A stretch of 64,000 nt of DNA from Pyrinomonadaceae bacterium MAG19_C2-C3. Lineage in GTDB: Bacteria > Acidobacteriota > Blastocatellia > Pyrinomonadales > Pyrinomonadaceae. The notes beneath the pieces were generated by a model. It was not told the DNA's origin. It searched no databases and saw nothing but the letters and a program-made list of their open reading frames with translations. Made by a program: the position numbers and the translations under genes. The DNA lies in contig JANDLT010000009.1 of the NCBI GenBank assembly GCA_024330265.1, forward strand, positions 1 through 64,000, written 5' to 3'. How positions within the stretch are numbered: the stretch's first letter is position 1; each line of letters starts with the position of its first letter. Positions 55,713 to 64,000 of the stretch are shown here, one piece after another.

Positions 55713-55783
55713 TTATCCTCTCGTCATCGCAAACATTAAATAGTTGTAGGAAGTAGTTTTAAGTCTCTCTTAATCTACTTGAA

Positions 55784-56929
55784 TCAAATGGAATTTCGTA
55801 GAGTTTCCGCGCGGTCTGTTTGTTCCCAAGTGAATCCTTCGCCCGTCCGACCGAAATGACCGTAGGCAGCGGTTTCAAGGTAAATCGGCGCACGCAAATT
55901 CAATTCTTCGATAATGCCGTTCGGTGTCAAGCGAAAATTCTTTCGCACCATGTCAGCCAGAATTTTTTCCGACACGGACGATGTTCCCGCCGTATCAACG
56001 AGAATCGAAACAGGGTCGGCGACGCCAATCGCATATGCAAGCTGCACCAAACACTTACGCGCAAGTCCTGCGGCAACGATGTTTTTAGCTATATAGCGCG
56101 CCATATATGCCGCCGAGCGGTCAACCTTGGTCGGGTCTTTGCCGGAGAACGCCCCGCCACCGTGCGGGGCGTAGCCGCCATATGTATCCACTATAATTTT
56201 GCGTCCGGTGAGTCCCGCATCGCCCTGCGGTCCACCCGTGACAAAGCGTCCCGTAGGATTAATGTGAAACTTGGTTTCGAGGTCAAGTAATTCTTGAGGA
56301 ACGCTCGGACGCACGACTTTGGCGATAATTTCATCGTGAATCTGCTCGTGTGTAACGTCAGGGTCATGTTGTGAGGAGACGACTACGGCGGCAATACGCG
56401 CGGGTTTGCCGTCGCGGTACTCAACCGTAATCTGCGATTTTCCGTCAGGGCGCAAATAAGGCAGTTCGCCGCTTTTGCGTGTCGCCGCGAGTTTGTGTGT
56501 GACGTGGTGGGCGAGTTGAATCGGCAAAGGCATCAGTTCGGGTGTCTCATTGCACGCGAAACCGAACATCAAACCTTGGTCGCCCGCCCCGCCCGTATCA
56601 ACTCCCATAGCGATGTCGGGCGATTGTTTGCCGACGGCATTTAAGACCGCACATGTTTCGCAATCAAATCCGTACTTGGCGCGTGTATAACCTATATTCT
56701 TAATCGTTTCACGTACCACTTTTTGGAAATCAACCGTGGCGTCGGTAGTAATTTCTCCGGCTATCACAACCAAGCCGGTAGTAACGAGGGTTTCACACGC
56801 GACGCGACCACGAGCGTCTTGGCGCAGAACCTCGTCTAGTATGGCGTCGGAAATCTGGTCGGCTATTTTATCCGGGTGTCCTTCGGTCACTGACTCTGAA
56901 GTAAACAAGAAATCGGAATTATTATGCAC
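55784..56929 (-). CDS. metK: S-adenosylmethionine synthase
   Basis: Forms SAM from methionine and ATP. Hallmarks: [20 protein letters not shown] at the N-terminus, [17 protein letters not shown], the flexible P-loop [19 protein letters not shown] and the C-terminal [13 protein letters not shown]. With the GTG at 56929 it is 381 residues, and the FTSE motif sits at the usual distance from the start. An in-frame GTG at 56974 would add 15 residues ([12 protein letters not shown]) that lack similarity to the family. Co-transcribed with ahcY. Confidence 0.95.
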   Translation of the reverse strand: MHNNSDFLFTSESVTEGHPDKIADQISDAILDEVLRQDARGRVACETLVTTGLVVIAGEITTDATVDFQKVVRETIKNIGYTRAKYGFDCETCAVLNAVGKQSPDIAMGVDTGGAGDQGLMFGFACNETPELMPLPIQLAHHVTHKLAATRKSGELPYLRPDGKSQITVEYRDGKPARIAAVVVSSQHDPDVTHEQIHDEIIAKVVRPSVPQELLDLETKFHINPTGRFVTGGPQGDAGLTGRKIIVDTYGGYAPHGGGAFSGKDPTKVDRSAAYMARYIAKNIVAAGLARKCLVQLAYAIGVADPVSILVDTAGTSSVSEKILADMVRKNFRLTPNGIIEELNLRAPIYLETAAYGHFGRTGEGFTWEQTDRAETLRNSI

Positions 56930-57013
56930 TATTAAGTTATGCCACTTTCTTTCAAGAGTATTTGCGACTGGCACGAAAACTACTCGCGTCAGGGTAAATG
57001 CAAAAGACCGCGT

Positions 57014-57042
57014 ACAGTAGCAAGAGCCTCCACGTCTGTCAA
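57014..57042 (-). promoter_or_regulatory. Sigma-70-type promoter of metK-ahcY
   Basis: On the minus strand TTGACA (57037-57042) is followed, after exactly 17 bases, by TACTGT (57014-57019). The -35 is a perfect match. Transcription would start near 57007, giving a leader of about 78 bases to the GTG at 56929. I see no SAM or SAH riboswitch fold in that short leader. Confidence 0.72.
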
Positions 57043-57185
57043 TTAAATGATTTCAGAGTTTTTTTAATGGCTGTGGGGACAAGAATTACACTTGCCGATA
57101 TTACACGGTCAGTTTAAGCCACGCCGGAGATACACCCACGACGATTACAACAAACATAAGCTTCATTATCGGACTCAAAGAGCTT

Positions 57186-58067
57186 TTACTCTTTGGCGCG
57201 CGGGTGGAACTTCTTATACGCCGACTTTAAGCGGTCATTGGTGACATGCGTATAAAGTTGTGTTGTCTCCAAGTTAGCGTGTCCGAGCAGTGTCTGTACC
57301 GTCCGCGTGTCCGCCCCGCCAGCCAATAAGTGTGTCGCAAACGTGTGGCGCAGGTAGTGCGGGCTAACATCGTCTATGCCTTCGGCAATTCCGATTTTCT
57401 TCAGCATCTGCCACACATACTGGCGCGTGACGGGCTTACCTTGCCGTACAAACAACCATGCTTGGGATTTGCCGTCTCGTTGTTTATCTTGCTGTTGAAT
57501 CACCATCTCAATCCAGTGTAAAGCACTCCTTCCAAGGGGTATCTGCCGTTGCTTGCTACCCTTTCCTGTACAAGTCAAAATCCCTCTGTTTAAGTCGAAA
57601 TCCTGTACACGAAGTTTTATCAGTTCCGAAACCCTGATACCCGTCGCGTATAACAATTCGAGCATCGCGCGATCCGTCAAACCTTTATTTGTACCGCAAT
57701 CCGGTATCGCCAAAATGCGCTCAATCTGCTCGGAACTTAAATACTTCGGCAACGAATTCGTGAACTGCGGCGAGACGATTGATTCCGTCGGGTCAATATC
57801 AAGTAATCCGTCAAGGATTAAAAATCTGTAAAATCCCCTTAATGCCGTGACCGCTCTTGCCACCGAACGCGGCGAACGTTTGCGCTGTTGTATATCTCTT
57901 AACCACGCGGTGATGTCTTCTCTATCCATTAGCTCGATTGTTTTGTCGTGTTCGACGGCAAATGCTTTGAGTTGCGAAAGGTCATTGGAATACGCCGCAA
58001 TCGAGTTGGGACTTAATCCTTTCTCGACTTGAAGGTATGATAAGTATCGCGTCAGGCAATCTTGCAT
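57186..58067 (-). CDS. xerD: XerD/XerC-like site-specific tyrosine recombinase
   Basis: A 293-residue recombinase. N-terminal SAM-like DNA-binding domain (CLTRYLSYLQVEKGLSPNSI) and catalytic domain with the tyrosine recombinase residues: Arg in TGIRVSELI, Lys in GKGSKQRQIP, HxxR in SPHYLRHTFATHLL, His in LLGHANLETTQ and the nucleophile Tyr in LYTHV. Size and sequence suggest the chromosome-dimer resolving XerD/XerC rather than an island integrase; no attachment sites or phage genes are near. Confidence 0.9.
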   Translation of the reverse strand: MQDCLTRYLSYLQVEKGLSPNSIAAYSNDLSQLKAFAVEHDKTIELMDREDITAWLRDIQQRKRSPRSVARAVTALRGFYRFLILDGLLDIDPTESIVSPQFTNSLPKYLSSEQIERILAIPDCGTNKGLTDRAMLELLYATGIRVSELIKLRVQDFDLNRGILTCTGKGSKQRQIPLGRSALHWIEMVIQQQDKQRDGKSQAWLFVRQGKPVTRQYVWQMLKKIGIAEGIDDVSPHYLRHTFATHLLAGGADTRTVQTLLGHANLETTQLYTHVTNDRLKSAYKKFHPRAKE

Positions 58068-58105
58068 ATCACAAAATTTCTTTATACAGTAAAGCGAAAT
58101 AATTT

Positions 58106-58627
58106 ATGAAAATAGAAACACACACCGCTTCCAAGCTTCCGCGCAACACCGTCTCAAACTTGAACAAGATTCTCGCCGTCATCCCGTCAGACCACTTGCG
58201 CGGCATACAACGCCTGAAGATCGTTGATTTTATAGACAATCCGAAACTACGCCAACAAGCCGCCACGCTTCCCGGTCTTTATATTCCGCGACAAGGCACG
58301 CAGCCCGCTTCAATCGAAATCGCCACCAAAGTTTTGCTGCCAACCGGACAGTCGCTTTCCAAACGTCTCTTCGCGCGCCTCTCTTTTAATAATAATCTGG
58401 CGGCAACCATATACTCTCTTATCGGTCAACACTACTATTTAACGATGCGCCATTCCGTCAAACGCACTCAAATCGAACCGGCAGTGCGTCGCTATACGGA
58501 AGAGCGTTTGAAAGCTTGGAATGAAAACCAGCATAGCTTTCGCGCTAAACTTTTCAAACCTTTACAACCGACACTCGAAAAATGGGCGAAATCGCTGCAA
58601 AAGCAAGCAGCCCGCCGACAAACTTAA
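58106..58627 (+). CDS. Conserved-looking protein of unknown function
   Basis: A 173-residue basic protein I cannot assign. It shows SDHLRGIQRLKIVDFIDNPK, LPGLYIPRQGTQPASIEIAT, LFARLSFNNNLAATIYSLIG and QHYYLTMRHSVKRTQIEPAV, a pattern of strands followed by a His-containing helix (GQHYYLTMRH) that is reminiscent of minimal metalloprotease-like folds, but no HExxH is present. The C-terminal 45 residues are Lys/Gln-rich. It is divergent from xerD, 38 bp apart, so the two could share a control region. Confidence 0.6.
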   Translation: MKIETHTASKLPRNTVSNLNKILAVIPSDHLRGIQRLKIVDFIDNPKLRQQAATLPGLYIPRQGTQPASIEIATKVLLPTGQSLSKRLFARLSFNNNLAATIYSLIGQHYYLTMRHSVKRTQIEPAVRRYTEERLKAWNENQHSFRAKLFKPLQPTLEKWAKSLQKQAARRQT

Positions 58628-58693
58628 ATCCCCTTCTATCCGGCATTTGGCGAATGCCCGTTAACAAGTCAATTTAAGTTTGAGGTCGAATCG

Positions 58694-59542
58694 TTAGATG
58701 TTATCGGACTCATTTCTGCCGTGATTTAGTGCTTGCTGTTTGGCATGTTCGAGAGCAGACACGATTTCCGTTGTGGATAATTCCGCTTGGGCTTCAATCT
58801 GGACTTTTACAGCACCTGAAACCTTGTACTTGTAAGTTTTCATTCTGGGTCGCGCATCTTGCGATTCGCCGTTTAGGGCGCGACGTGCGGCGCGCGCTCC
58901 GTCGCGTGTCAGTGACTGGCGTGTTATCAACTCGACGATTTTCGCCATCTCTTCGTCATTCGGTTGACGTGCGATTTGCAGCAAAGTTGATTTCGCATGT
59001 ACCTTCGCGCTTCGACACTTTTCCTTGACTTCCGGCGGCAGCAACGCGATGGTCATCGCTTCTGTAATTGAACTGCGGCTTTTTCCTACCTTGCGCGCGA
59101 CTTCCTCATGCGTGTAACCGAAACGCTGGCTAAGCGAAAGCAGTCCTTCGGCTTCTTCCCAGATTGTCAAATCCTTGCGCTGCAAATTTTCAATCAGCGC
59201 GATTTCCGCGACCGTGCCGTCGTCAACATCGAGTTCGATACACGGAACTTCCTTCAAACCCGCCGCCGTCGCCGCACGCCACCTTCGCTCGCCTGCAATA
59301 ATCAGCCATTGATTATTTCCGCGCGGCTGAACCAGCAGAGGCTCAAGCACGCCCTTATCGGAAATCGAAGCGATAAGTTCATCCAATTCGCCGATTTCTA
59401 CGCGCGGTTGCAAAGGGTTGGGTTTAATCGCGGTTATCGGTATCAGACGCCCTATGGCGGTCGAGCGTGTCCCCACGAGTTCATCTATGTAGTGCGCGTC
59501 GTGTCGCATCTGGCGGTTGGCGGGCAGTCCTCTCTTAGACAC
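58694..59542 (-). CDS. parB: Chromosome-partitioning protein ParB
   Basis: A 282-residue ParB. The N-terminal CTPase/ParB domain has NPLQPRVEIGELDELIASI and GERRWRAATAAG, the GxRRxR box; the helix-turn-helix is FGYTHEEVARKVGKSRSSIT with EAMTIALLP. The C-terminal dimerisation domain ends at residue 282. It overlaps parA by 8 bp and lies directly downstream. No parS site (TGTTTCACGTGAAACA-like) was noticed in the window. Confidence 0.94.
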   Translation of the reverse strand: MSKRGLPANRQMRHDAHYIDELVGTRSTAIGRLIPITAIKPNPLQPRVEIGELDELIASISDKGVLEPLLVQPRGNNQWLIIAGERRWRAATAAGLKEVPCIELDVDDGTVAEIALIENLQRKDLTIWEEAEGLLSLSQRFGYTHEEVARKVGKSRSSITEAMTIALLPPEVKEKCRSAKVHAKSTLLQIARQPNDEEMAKIVELITRQSLTRDGARAARRALNGESQDARPRMKTYKYKVSGAVKVQIEAQAELSTTEIVSALEHAKQQALNHGRNESDNI

Positions 59543-60326
59543 GACTCATCACCTCGTCGCAAAGTTTGGCATACTCTTGCGCCCCTGACGATTGCGGAGC
59601 GAACGTAAAAATAGATTCGCGGTAAGCCGGAGCTTCTTCTAACCTGACGCTCTTGGTGATTACCGTATCGAACAGTTTAGCACCGAAAACCTCACGAATC
59701 TGCTGATAAACTTCGCGTGCCAGCGTTGTTCGCTTGTCGTGCAAGGTCACCACCACGCCCAGTAATTGTAAATCGGGGTTCGGGCGCGACTTAACTTTTT
59801 CAATCGTTTCCAGCAAATCATCCGTTCCTTCCAAAGCAAAATATGACGATTGTATAGGAATCAAAACATGCGTCGCCGCCACCAGCGCGTTGACCGTAAT
59901 CAATCCCAACGTCGGCGGAGTGTCAATTAAAATCAGATCGTATTTACCATTAAGAGTTTCCAGACGGTCGCGCAAACGAAAGGGAGCGTCGAAATCGCCC
60001 GTCAATTTCGCTTCCAACTTTGCCAGACTGATGCGTGACGGAACCAAGTGTAAATTATCAATCGCGGTATCGTGTATGTAATCTTCACACGGACACTCCC
60101 CGTCCAACATCATCTCCAACATAGACGAGCGCACCGTCTGCGGTTCGATAAACGAGATCGACGTGTTGGCTTGCGGATCCATGTCCAACAACAACACGCG
60201 CCGCCCGCGATGGGCAATCGCCGCCGCGAGATTTATCGCGGTCGTGGTTTTGCCCACGCCGCCTTTTTGATTGGTGATTGCGATAACGCTCGGATTTCGC
60301 CGCGTGGCGATAGATTCATTACTCAT
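59535..60326 (-). CDS. parA: Chromosome-partitioning ATPase ParA (Soj)
   Basis: A 263-residue deviant-Walker ATPase. The Walker A variant is NQKGGVGKTTTAINLA near residue 17, Walker A' LLLDMDPQANTSI, and Walker B DLILIDTPPTLGL. ParA dimers bind DNA and drive ParB-parS complexes apart. The presence of parA-parB together with the absence of plasmid genes points to chromosomal Soj/Spo0J; in many bacteria this pair is near the replication origin, though no dnaA or oriC signs are in the window. Confidence 0.95.
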   Translation of the reverse strand: MSNESIATRRNPSVIAITNQKGGVGKTTTAINLAAAIAHRGRRVLLLDMDPQANTSISFIEPQTVRSSMLEMMLDGECPCEDYIHDTAIDNLHLVPSRISLAKLEAKLTGDFDAPFRLRDRLETLNGKYDLILIDTPPTLGLITVNALVAATHVLIPIQSSYFALEGTDDLLETIEKVKSRPNPDLQLLGVVVTLHDKRTTLAREVYQQIREVFGAKLFDTVITKSVRLEEAPAYRESIFTFAPQSSGAQEYAKLCDEVMSRV

Positions 60327-60413
60327 CTAGCTTCTTATAGTACACATCAAACTTTTTCACACCGCTTACATCAACGGCTTCACCGATTTCCGTTTCTGCC
60401 CCGGCGTTTGGCG

Positions 60414-60911
60414 TCACATTGTCAAATCGCCGCCGTCCCCAATCACATCGGGCCAGTCTTCATCATCCGCTTCCGGTAATGCCGCGTCATCTTCGTCATC
60501 CGCTTTCGCTTCGTTCACGCGGGCTGTTCGCATCACATCTTCTTCAACCATAATAGGGCAGTCGAATCGCATCGCCAGCGCGATGGCATCCGACGGGCGC
60601 GCATCCAAAAACGATGCTTCCCCCGCATGGTTGGTAAGCTGAATTACAGCGAAAAACGTGCTGTCGCGCAATTCGGAAATTACGACCCGCGTGATTTGCG
60701 CTCCATTCGCAATCAAGAAGTTACGCATCAGGTCGTGTGTCAAAGGTCTCTGCGCCGCCGTTTTTTCGATTTCCAGCGCAATCGCGTTGGCTTCATATGT
60801 GCCGACCCAGATCGGCAGCATCATATCGCTGTGTAAATCCTTGAGAATCACCACTGGCGTGCCGTTTGACGGATCAACCATCAAACCCCTGATTTTGACT
60901 TCGATCTGCAT
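60414..60911 (-). CDS. DUF151 bifunctional nuclease family protein
   Basis: A 165-residue protein. The DUF151 core occupies residues 1-130: VVILKDLHSDMMLPIWVGTY, EANAIALEIEKTAAQRPLTH, ARPSDAIALAMRFDCPIMVE. Mycobacterial and plant homologues have RNase and DNase activity. The C-terminal 35 residues are extremely acidic (DDEDDAALPEADDEDWPDVI), a family-typical but variable tail. Located between miaB and parA on the minus strand. Confidence 0.88.
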   Translation of the reverse strand: MQIEVKIRGLMVDPSNGTPVVILKDLHSDMMLPIWVGTYEANAIALEIEKTAAQRPLTHDLMRNFLIANGAQITRVVISELRDSTFFAVIQLTNHAGEASFLDARPSDAIALAMRFDCPIMVEEDVMRTARVNEAKADDEDDAALPEADDEDWPDVIGDGGDLTM

Positions 60912-60946
60912 GAATTTCCTGCCCCTACACTTTAGGTTTTACTGCC

Positions 60947-62302
60947 TCAAACCGCGATGCGCCCGTACAGGCTATTTCGTTTGGCTTCCGTCACGACCAC
61001 AGGCATCGGCTTGCCTATTAACGAAGCCGCCTCAACGCCTTCCGTGCTGAAGTTGATGATTTTGTTGCATGTTGTGTGACCGCTCAATTCATCCGCGCGA
61101 CGCGCACTCGCCCCTTCAACCAGAACTTCAACCATGCTTCCTATGTACGAACGATAAATTTTCGTCTGTATGCTTCGCTGTAATTCTTCAAGTCGTGCGA
61201 AGCGTGATGCCTTCTCTTCTTTGGAAACGTCATCAAATTGCTTCGCGGCGGGTGTTCCCTTCCTCTCGGAATACTTGAAGATATACAGCCCATCGTACTG
61301 ACACCGCTCGACTAACTCCATAGTCTGCTGGAAATCTTCGGACGTTTCGCCGGGATAGCCGATGATGATGTCGCTCGTCAGTGCGAGCCGCTGGCGTGCG
61401 CCTTTAATCCACGCGACGCGCTGCATATAATCGGCGATTCTGTAGCCTCTTCGCATCGCACGCAATACCCGATCACTGCCCGACTGCACGGGAAGATGAA
61501 CCCAGTTACAAAGGTTCTCATGCTCATCAAGTGCTGAAACGATGTCCGTGTGAAAATCACGCGGGAAAGATGTGGTGAATTTGATGCGTCCCATGCCCGT
61601 CCTCGCCACCGCCCGCAACAGTTTAGCGAACGGAGTTGCCCCCGCTACCTCTTCCAAGCCGTCAATCACGTTTGGTCTGTAACTATTGACGTTCTGCCCT
61701 ATAAGATAAACTTCTTCGTAACCCTGTGTTTTTAATCCGGCGATCTCGCGGATGATTTCACTTGCCGGGCGACTTTTTTCCCGCCCCCGTGAATACGGAA
61801 CAATGCAGTATGAGCAGAATTTATTGCACCCTTCGATGATCGGCACGAACGCGGTTTTGCCCGAAGTGCGATGCTCAACCCCGACGTTCCACTTTTCGCC
61901 GGGCAGCCTTTCCGCCAAATCCATCACACGGCTTTCACCCCCCAGCGCGCGATTGACCAAATCCGGCAGACGGTCGGCGGCGCGTGTTCCGGCGACGAAG
62001 CCTATGGAATTACGCTTTTGAAACAGTGCTTCACCTTCGAGTTGCGCGACGCAACCCATCACACCGATTAGCGGTTGCGCGCCGTTCCGCCTGTGCCGTA
62101 TCTCGCCTATACGGTCGAAAACTTTCGCTTCCGCACGCGCCCGCACCGAACAGGTATTGAGAATCACGACATCGGCTTCATCCGCCGATTTCACCAAATC
62201 GAATGCCGCCGCACGCAACACGCCCGCCGCACGCTCACTATCCGCGACGTTCATCTGGCAACCCAGAGTCTCTATATAGACAGACCTATTTTTCTCAGGC
62301 AT
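60947..62302 (-). CDS. miaB: tRNA-2-methylthio-N6-dimethylallyladenosine synthase MiaB
   Basis: Radical-SAM methylthiotransferase acting on tRNA A37. The N-terminal UPF0004 domain has ETLGCQMNVADSE, LNTCSVRARAEAK and GVMGCVAQLEG, which hold the second cluster; the radical-SAM site is GCNKFCSYCIVPYSRGRE with CxxxCxxC; a C-terminal TRAM domain closes the protein. RGREKSRP and LIGQNVNSY favour MiaB over RimO or MtaB. Length 451 is usual. A hairpin lies just upstream of its start. Confidence 0.95.
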   Translation of the reverse strand: MPEKNRSVYIETLGCQMNVADSERAAGVLRAAAFDLVKSADEADVVILNTCSVRARAEAKVFDRIGEIRHRRNGAQPLIGVMGCVAQLEGEALFQKRNSIGFVAGTRAADRLPDLVNRALGGESRVMDLAERLPGEKWNVGVEHRTSGKTAFVPIIEGCNKFCSYCIVPYSRGREKSRPASEIIREIAGLKTQGYEEVYLIGQNVNSYRPNVIDGLEEVAGATPFAKLLRAVARTGMGRIKFTTSFPRDFHTDIVSALDEHENLCNWVHLPVQSGSDRVLRAMRRGYRIADYMQRVAWIKGARQRLALTSDIIIGYPGETSEDFQQTMELVERCQYDGLYIFKYSERKGTPAAKQFDDVSKEEKASRFARLEELQRSIQTKIYRSYIGSMVEVLVEGASARRADELSGHTTCNKIINFSTEGVEAASLIGKPMPVVVTEAKRNSLYGRIAV

Positions 62303-62346
62303 TGCTCTATGTTCTCACTCCGTAGCCCTTAAAACAGTGATTTCCG

Positions 62347-62370
62347 CCGCCCCGACTTGTTCGGAGGCGG
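62347..62370. other. GC-rich hairpin between miaB and the GNAT-like gene
   Basis: CCGCCCCGA (62347-62355) and TCGGAGGCGG (62361-62370) pair with one bulged base around a 5-nt loop. On the minus strand it follows the stop of the GNAT-like gene (62375) and precedes miaB. No T-run follows, so terminator function is uncertain. Confidence 0.35.
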
Positions 62371-62374
62371 GTAA

Positions 62375-63244
62375 TTATAAGGCAAGATCGTTTTGAGCCT
62401 CACTTCTTGCCGGTATGTTAGGCGGTTCTGGAAATCTCCCACCACAAATTGTAGTGATATTAGCTACAAGCTCTGCAAATTTTGCAGCAAAAAGATCGTG
62501 ATGATCTACGCGATTTTGTGATGATTTGATTTGGTCAAAACCAAGCCTCTTTAGCAGACGCTCACCGGATTTCGACGCGGCTATAGCATATATGTTATCA
62601 ACGCTTGCAGGGTCACAGATTCTACTTACAAGCTCATTGAAATTAGTAAGCACGCAGAGAATAGCTGGAGCATTTGAATACCCTTTTGGCGGCAGAACGA
62701 TAATGCTCTCTACATAGAGGTTTCGTATTAAATGTCGTTCATTTTGTGAGTATAGTGAATCTCCGCGAATATCCCGCTCCACTATGTTTCCTTCGAGAAA
62801 GGTTTGAAAGGTCGTGGGGCGCAAGGGCAAAATGTCAATATGTCCGACTTTCTGCCCATTCTTCATCTTAATAACAGAGAAACTTGTGGGGCTGCTGTTA
62901 TACCACTCCATTAAGACATGCTTTGGTACTGCATCTGTAGGAGTATAAACTTGAGCTTCAAGTTGAGCGATCCAATCTACCTCTTCAGGCGTTGCTTGAA
63001 CGATTCGGTATCCGGTACAGATGTCATCCAGCTTTTCAATCTGAGGAAGCGCACGGCTGGCTTTGGACTTCCGCCATAGGCTCTGGACAACCATCCATGC
63101 TCCCAGCAGAAGTAAAGTAGTAAAAAGAAGAAGAAACGAGGTTGCACGCAAACTACTAGGACTCGTGAGAAGTTGCGCTATAACACCAATAAATCCTGCG
63201 ACCGCTAAAAAGATACCAATTGCCTTACTGATTTCAGGTTTCAT
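62375..63244 (-). CDS. Membrane-anchored GNAT-like protein
   Basis: A 289-residue protein. Two N-terminal transmembrane helices (IGIFLAVAGFIGVIAQLLTS and FLLLFTTLLLLGAWMVVQSL) are followed by a cytoplasmic or external domain with an acetyltransferase-like arrangement: VDWIAQLEAQVYTPTDAVPK near the start, VGHIDILPLRPTTF, NLYVESIIVLPPKG and a terminal SGERLLKRLGFDQIK as in GNAT proteins. No acceptor can be named. Its base composition is AT-richer than that of miaB and recN on either side, consistent with acquisition. ATG 63244 is preferred to a GTG at 63253. Confidence 0.6.
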   Translation of the reverse strand: MKPEISKAIGIFLAVAGFIGVIAQLLTSPSSLRATSFLLLFTTLLLLGAWMVVQSLWRKSKASRALPQIEKLDDICTGYRIVQATPEEVDWIAQLEAQVYTPTDAVPKHVLMEWYNSSPTSFSVIKMKNGQKVGHIDILPLRPTTFQTFLEGNIVERDIRGDSLYSQNERHLIRNLYVESIIVLPPKGYSNAPAILCVLTNFNELVSRICDPASVDNIYAIAASKSGERLLKRLGFDQIKSSQNRVDHHDLFAAKFAELVANITTICGGRFPEPPNIPARSEAQNDLAL

Positions 63245-63385
63245 AATATTCACCGATTACAATTCGATAAAGCATGACGCAAGACGATATTCACATTGCG
63301 AGAGTATGTCAACGCTTGATGAAATATCATTGTTACGTCTCCTTCAGCGAAGCCACCGAACTCCTATTTTGAACATGGCAAGAAC

Positions 63386-64000
63386 CTAAATCTTGTTATT
63401 CGATGCTTCTACGTTATCGGATTCGTGAATTAACCAGCGAGCCGCTTCTTTTACCGAACCCGCTTCTTTCGTGCCGCCCATCAACTGCGCCAGTTCCGCG
63501 ATTCGCTCCTCTGAATTTAAGAGCCTCACGGATGTCTGCGTTCTGCCCGCCACGAATTCCTTGTCAACGTGAAAATGGTGCGTCGCGTAGCGCGCAATCT
63601 GCGGTTGATGTGTCACGCAAATAGTTTGTTGCGTGTGGCTTAAGTCTCTCATTTTGCGCCCGACGGTTTGCGCCACTTGCCCGCTCACACCAATATCAAT
63701 TTCATCGAAAATCAGCGTCGGCGTTCTCAGATTCTCGCCCCGTACACTCCCGCGACTGCACAGAGTCCGAAGCGTCAACATCAATCGGGATAACTCTCCG
63801 CCCGACGCGACGTGCGCCAGAGGGCGCGCCTTCTCGCCTTGATTCGCGGAAAAGAAAAATTCCACGCGGTCAATGCCGCTCGCCGACCAATCGGATTTTT
63901 CAATGGGCTTGTGTCCTTGCGCTTCGTCAACCTCTCGGCGGCTACCAAATTGAACGCGGAAAGTCGGTTGTTTCATTTTCAACGATTTCAATTCTATCTC
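63386..64000 (-). CDS. recN: DNA repair protein RecN, C-terminal part (runs off the window)
   Basis: The C-terminal 204 residues of RecN, an SMC-like ATPase for double-strand break repair. Seen are FFFSANQGEKARPLAHVASG, the ABC signature GGELSRLMLTLRTL, Walker B TLIFDEIDIGVSGQVA, and the His switch CVTHQPQIARYATHHF with AELMGG-like IAELAQLMGG near the end. The frame is open at position 64000, so the N-terminal half with Walker A and the coiled coils lies outside. It ends 141 bp upstream of the GNAT-like gene. Confidence 0.92.
   Translation of the reverse strand, partial: EIELKSLKMKQPTFRVQFGSRREVDEAQGHKPIEKSDWSASGIDRVEFFFSANQGEKARPLAHVASGGELSRLMLTLRTLCSRGSVRGENLRTPTLIFDEIDIGVSGQVAQTVGRKMRDLSHTQQTICVTHQPQIARYATHHFHVDKEFVAGRTQTSVRLLNSEERIAELAQLMGGTKEAGSVKEAARWLIHESDNVEASNNKI

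Noticed and set aside
56930-57013. SAM/SAH riboswitch in the metK-ahcY leader
   Set aside because: The leader after the predicted start is only about 78 bases and no pseudoknot or conserved riboswitch core was recognised.
57186-58067. Tyrosine recombinase as integrase of a mobile island
   Set aside because: Size and motifs fit housekeeping XerC/D, neighbours are metK-ahcY and parAB, and no att-like direct repeats or tRNA gene were found.
58628-60413. parS sites near parAB
   Set aside because: I looked for TGTTTCACGTGAAACA-like palindromes in and around the operon and did not find a convincing match.

Overview
The window looks like an ordinary chromosomal stretch of a diderm, moderately GC-rich bacterium, most probably an acidobacterium (I lean towards the Blastocatellia side, by inference only). 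The pointers are two secreted von Willebrand A proteins of the type common in Acidobacteriota, an LPS-export permease (so an outer membrane is present), a small membrane-protein pair 5' of recO, and very abundant short palindromic and heptameric repeats between genes. No rRNA, tRNA, CRISPR array, transposase or phage gene was recognised.

Layout. 0.2-7.3 kb: a glycosyltransferase, a mercuric-reductase-like flavoprotein, an exported amidase, DAHP synthase and ArgS. 7.3-16.4 kb: a 586-bp gap filled by a palindrome built of palindromes, then larC, folE, metG, a small membrane protein, tatD, yajQ, a polyprenyl diphosphate synthase, a HARE-HTH-like protein and a 2Fe-2S protein. 16.4-23.4 kb: a phosphoesterase, a Ppx/GppA-HD protein with a CHAD partner, and a MurU-like/AmgK-like pair. 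23.5-28.1 kb: asnS followed by an accessory island of a zeta-toxin-like ATPase, a 72-73-residue protein, a methyltransferase fused to an Mrr-like nuclease domain, and a PIN toxin-antitoxin pair. 28.1-36.7 kb: LOG-family protein, AIM24-like protein, arginase, ddl, a four-gene secreted-protein cluster with a VWA protein, mltG and ruvX. 37-46.9 kb: an S41 protease homologue lacking its catalytic dyad, a DoxX-like protein, an acyl-CoA carboxylase subunit, an ABC exporter with an embedded DUF402 gene, an FN3 lipoprotein and hslVU. 47.2-64 kb: a C26 amidotransferase, NamZ-like protein, second VWA protein, recO, an LptF-LptG fusion, ahcY-metK, xerD, parAB, a DUF151 nuclease, miaB, a GNAT-like membrane protein and the 3' part of recN.

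Functional links. NamZ-like (48.1 kb), AmgK-like (22.4 kb) and MurU-like (20.5 kb) proteins together suggest MurNAc salvage from peptidoglycan; ddl and mltG also serve the wall. Ppx-HD plus CHAD suggests polyphosphate handling. metK-ahcY is a methyl-cycle operon with a visible sigma-70-type promoter.

The most unusual material is in the repeats. At least seven loci carry inverted pairs of heptanucleotide arrays, each locus with its own heptamer, typically starting at or just after a stop codon. In three genes the arrays are translated: they form the folE C-terminus, the metG N-terminus and the hydrophobic signal segment of the FN3 protein. A second class consists of 220-260 bp nested palindromes (7562-7816, 17115-17283, 27250-27476). 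The other leading observations are the pseudo-protease at 36953-38251, the methyltransferase-nuclease operon at 24793-27210 and the LptFG fusion.
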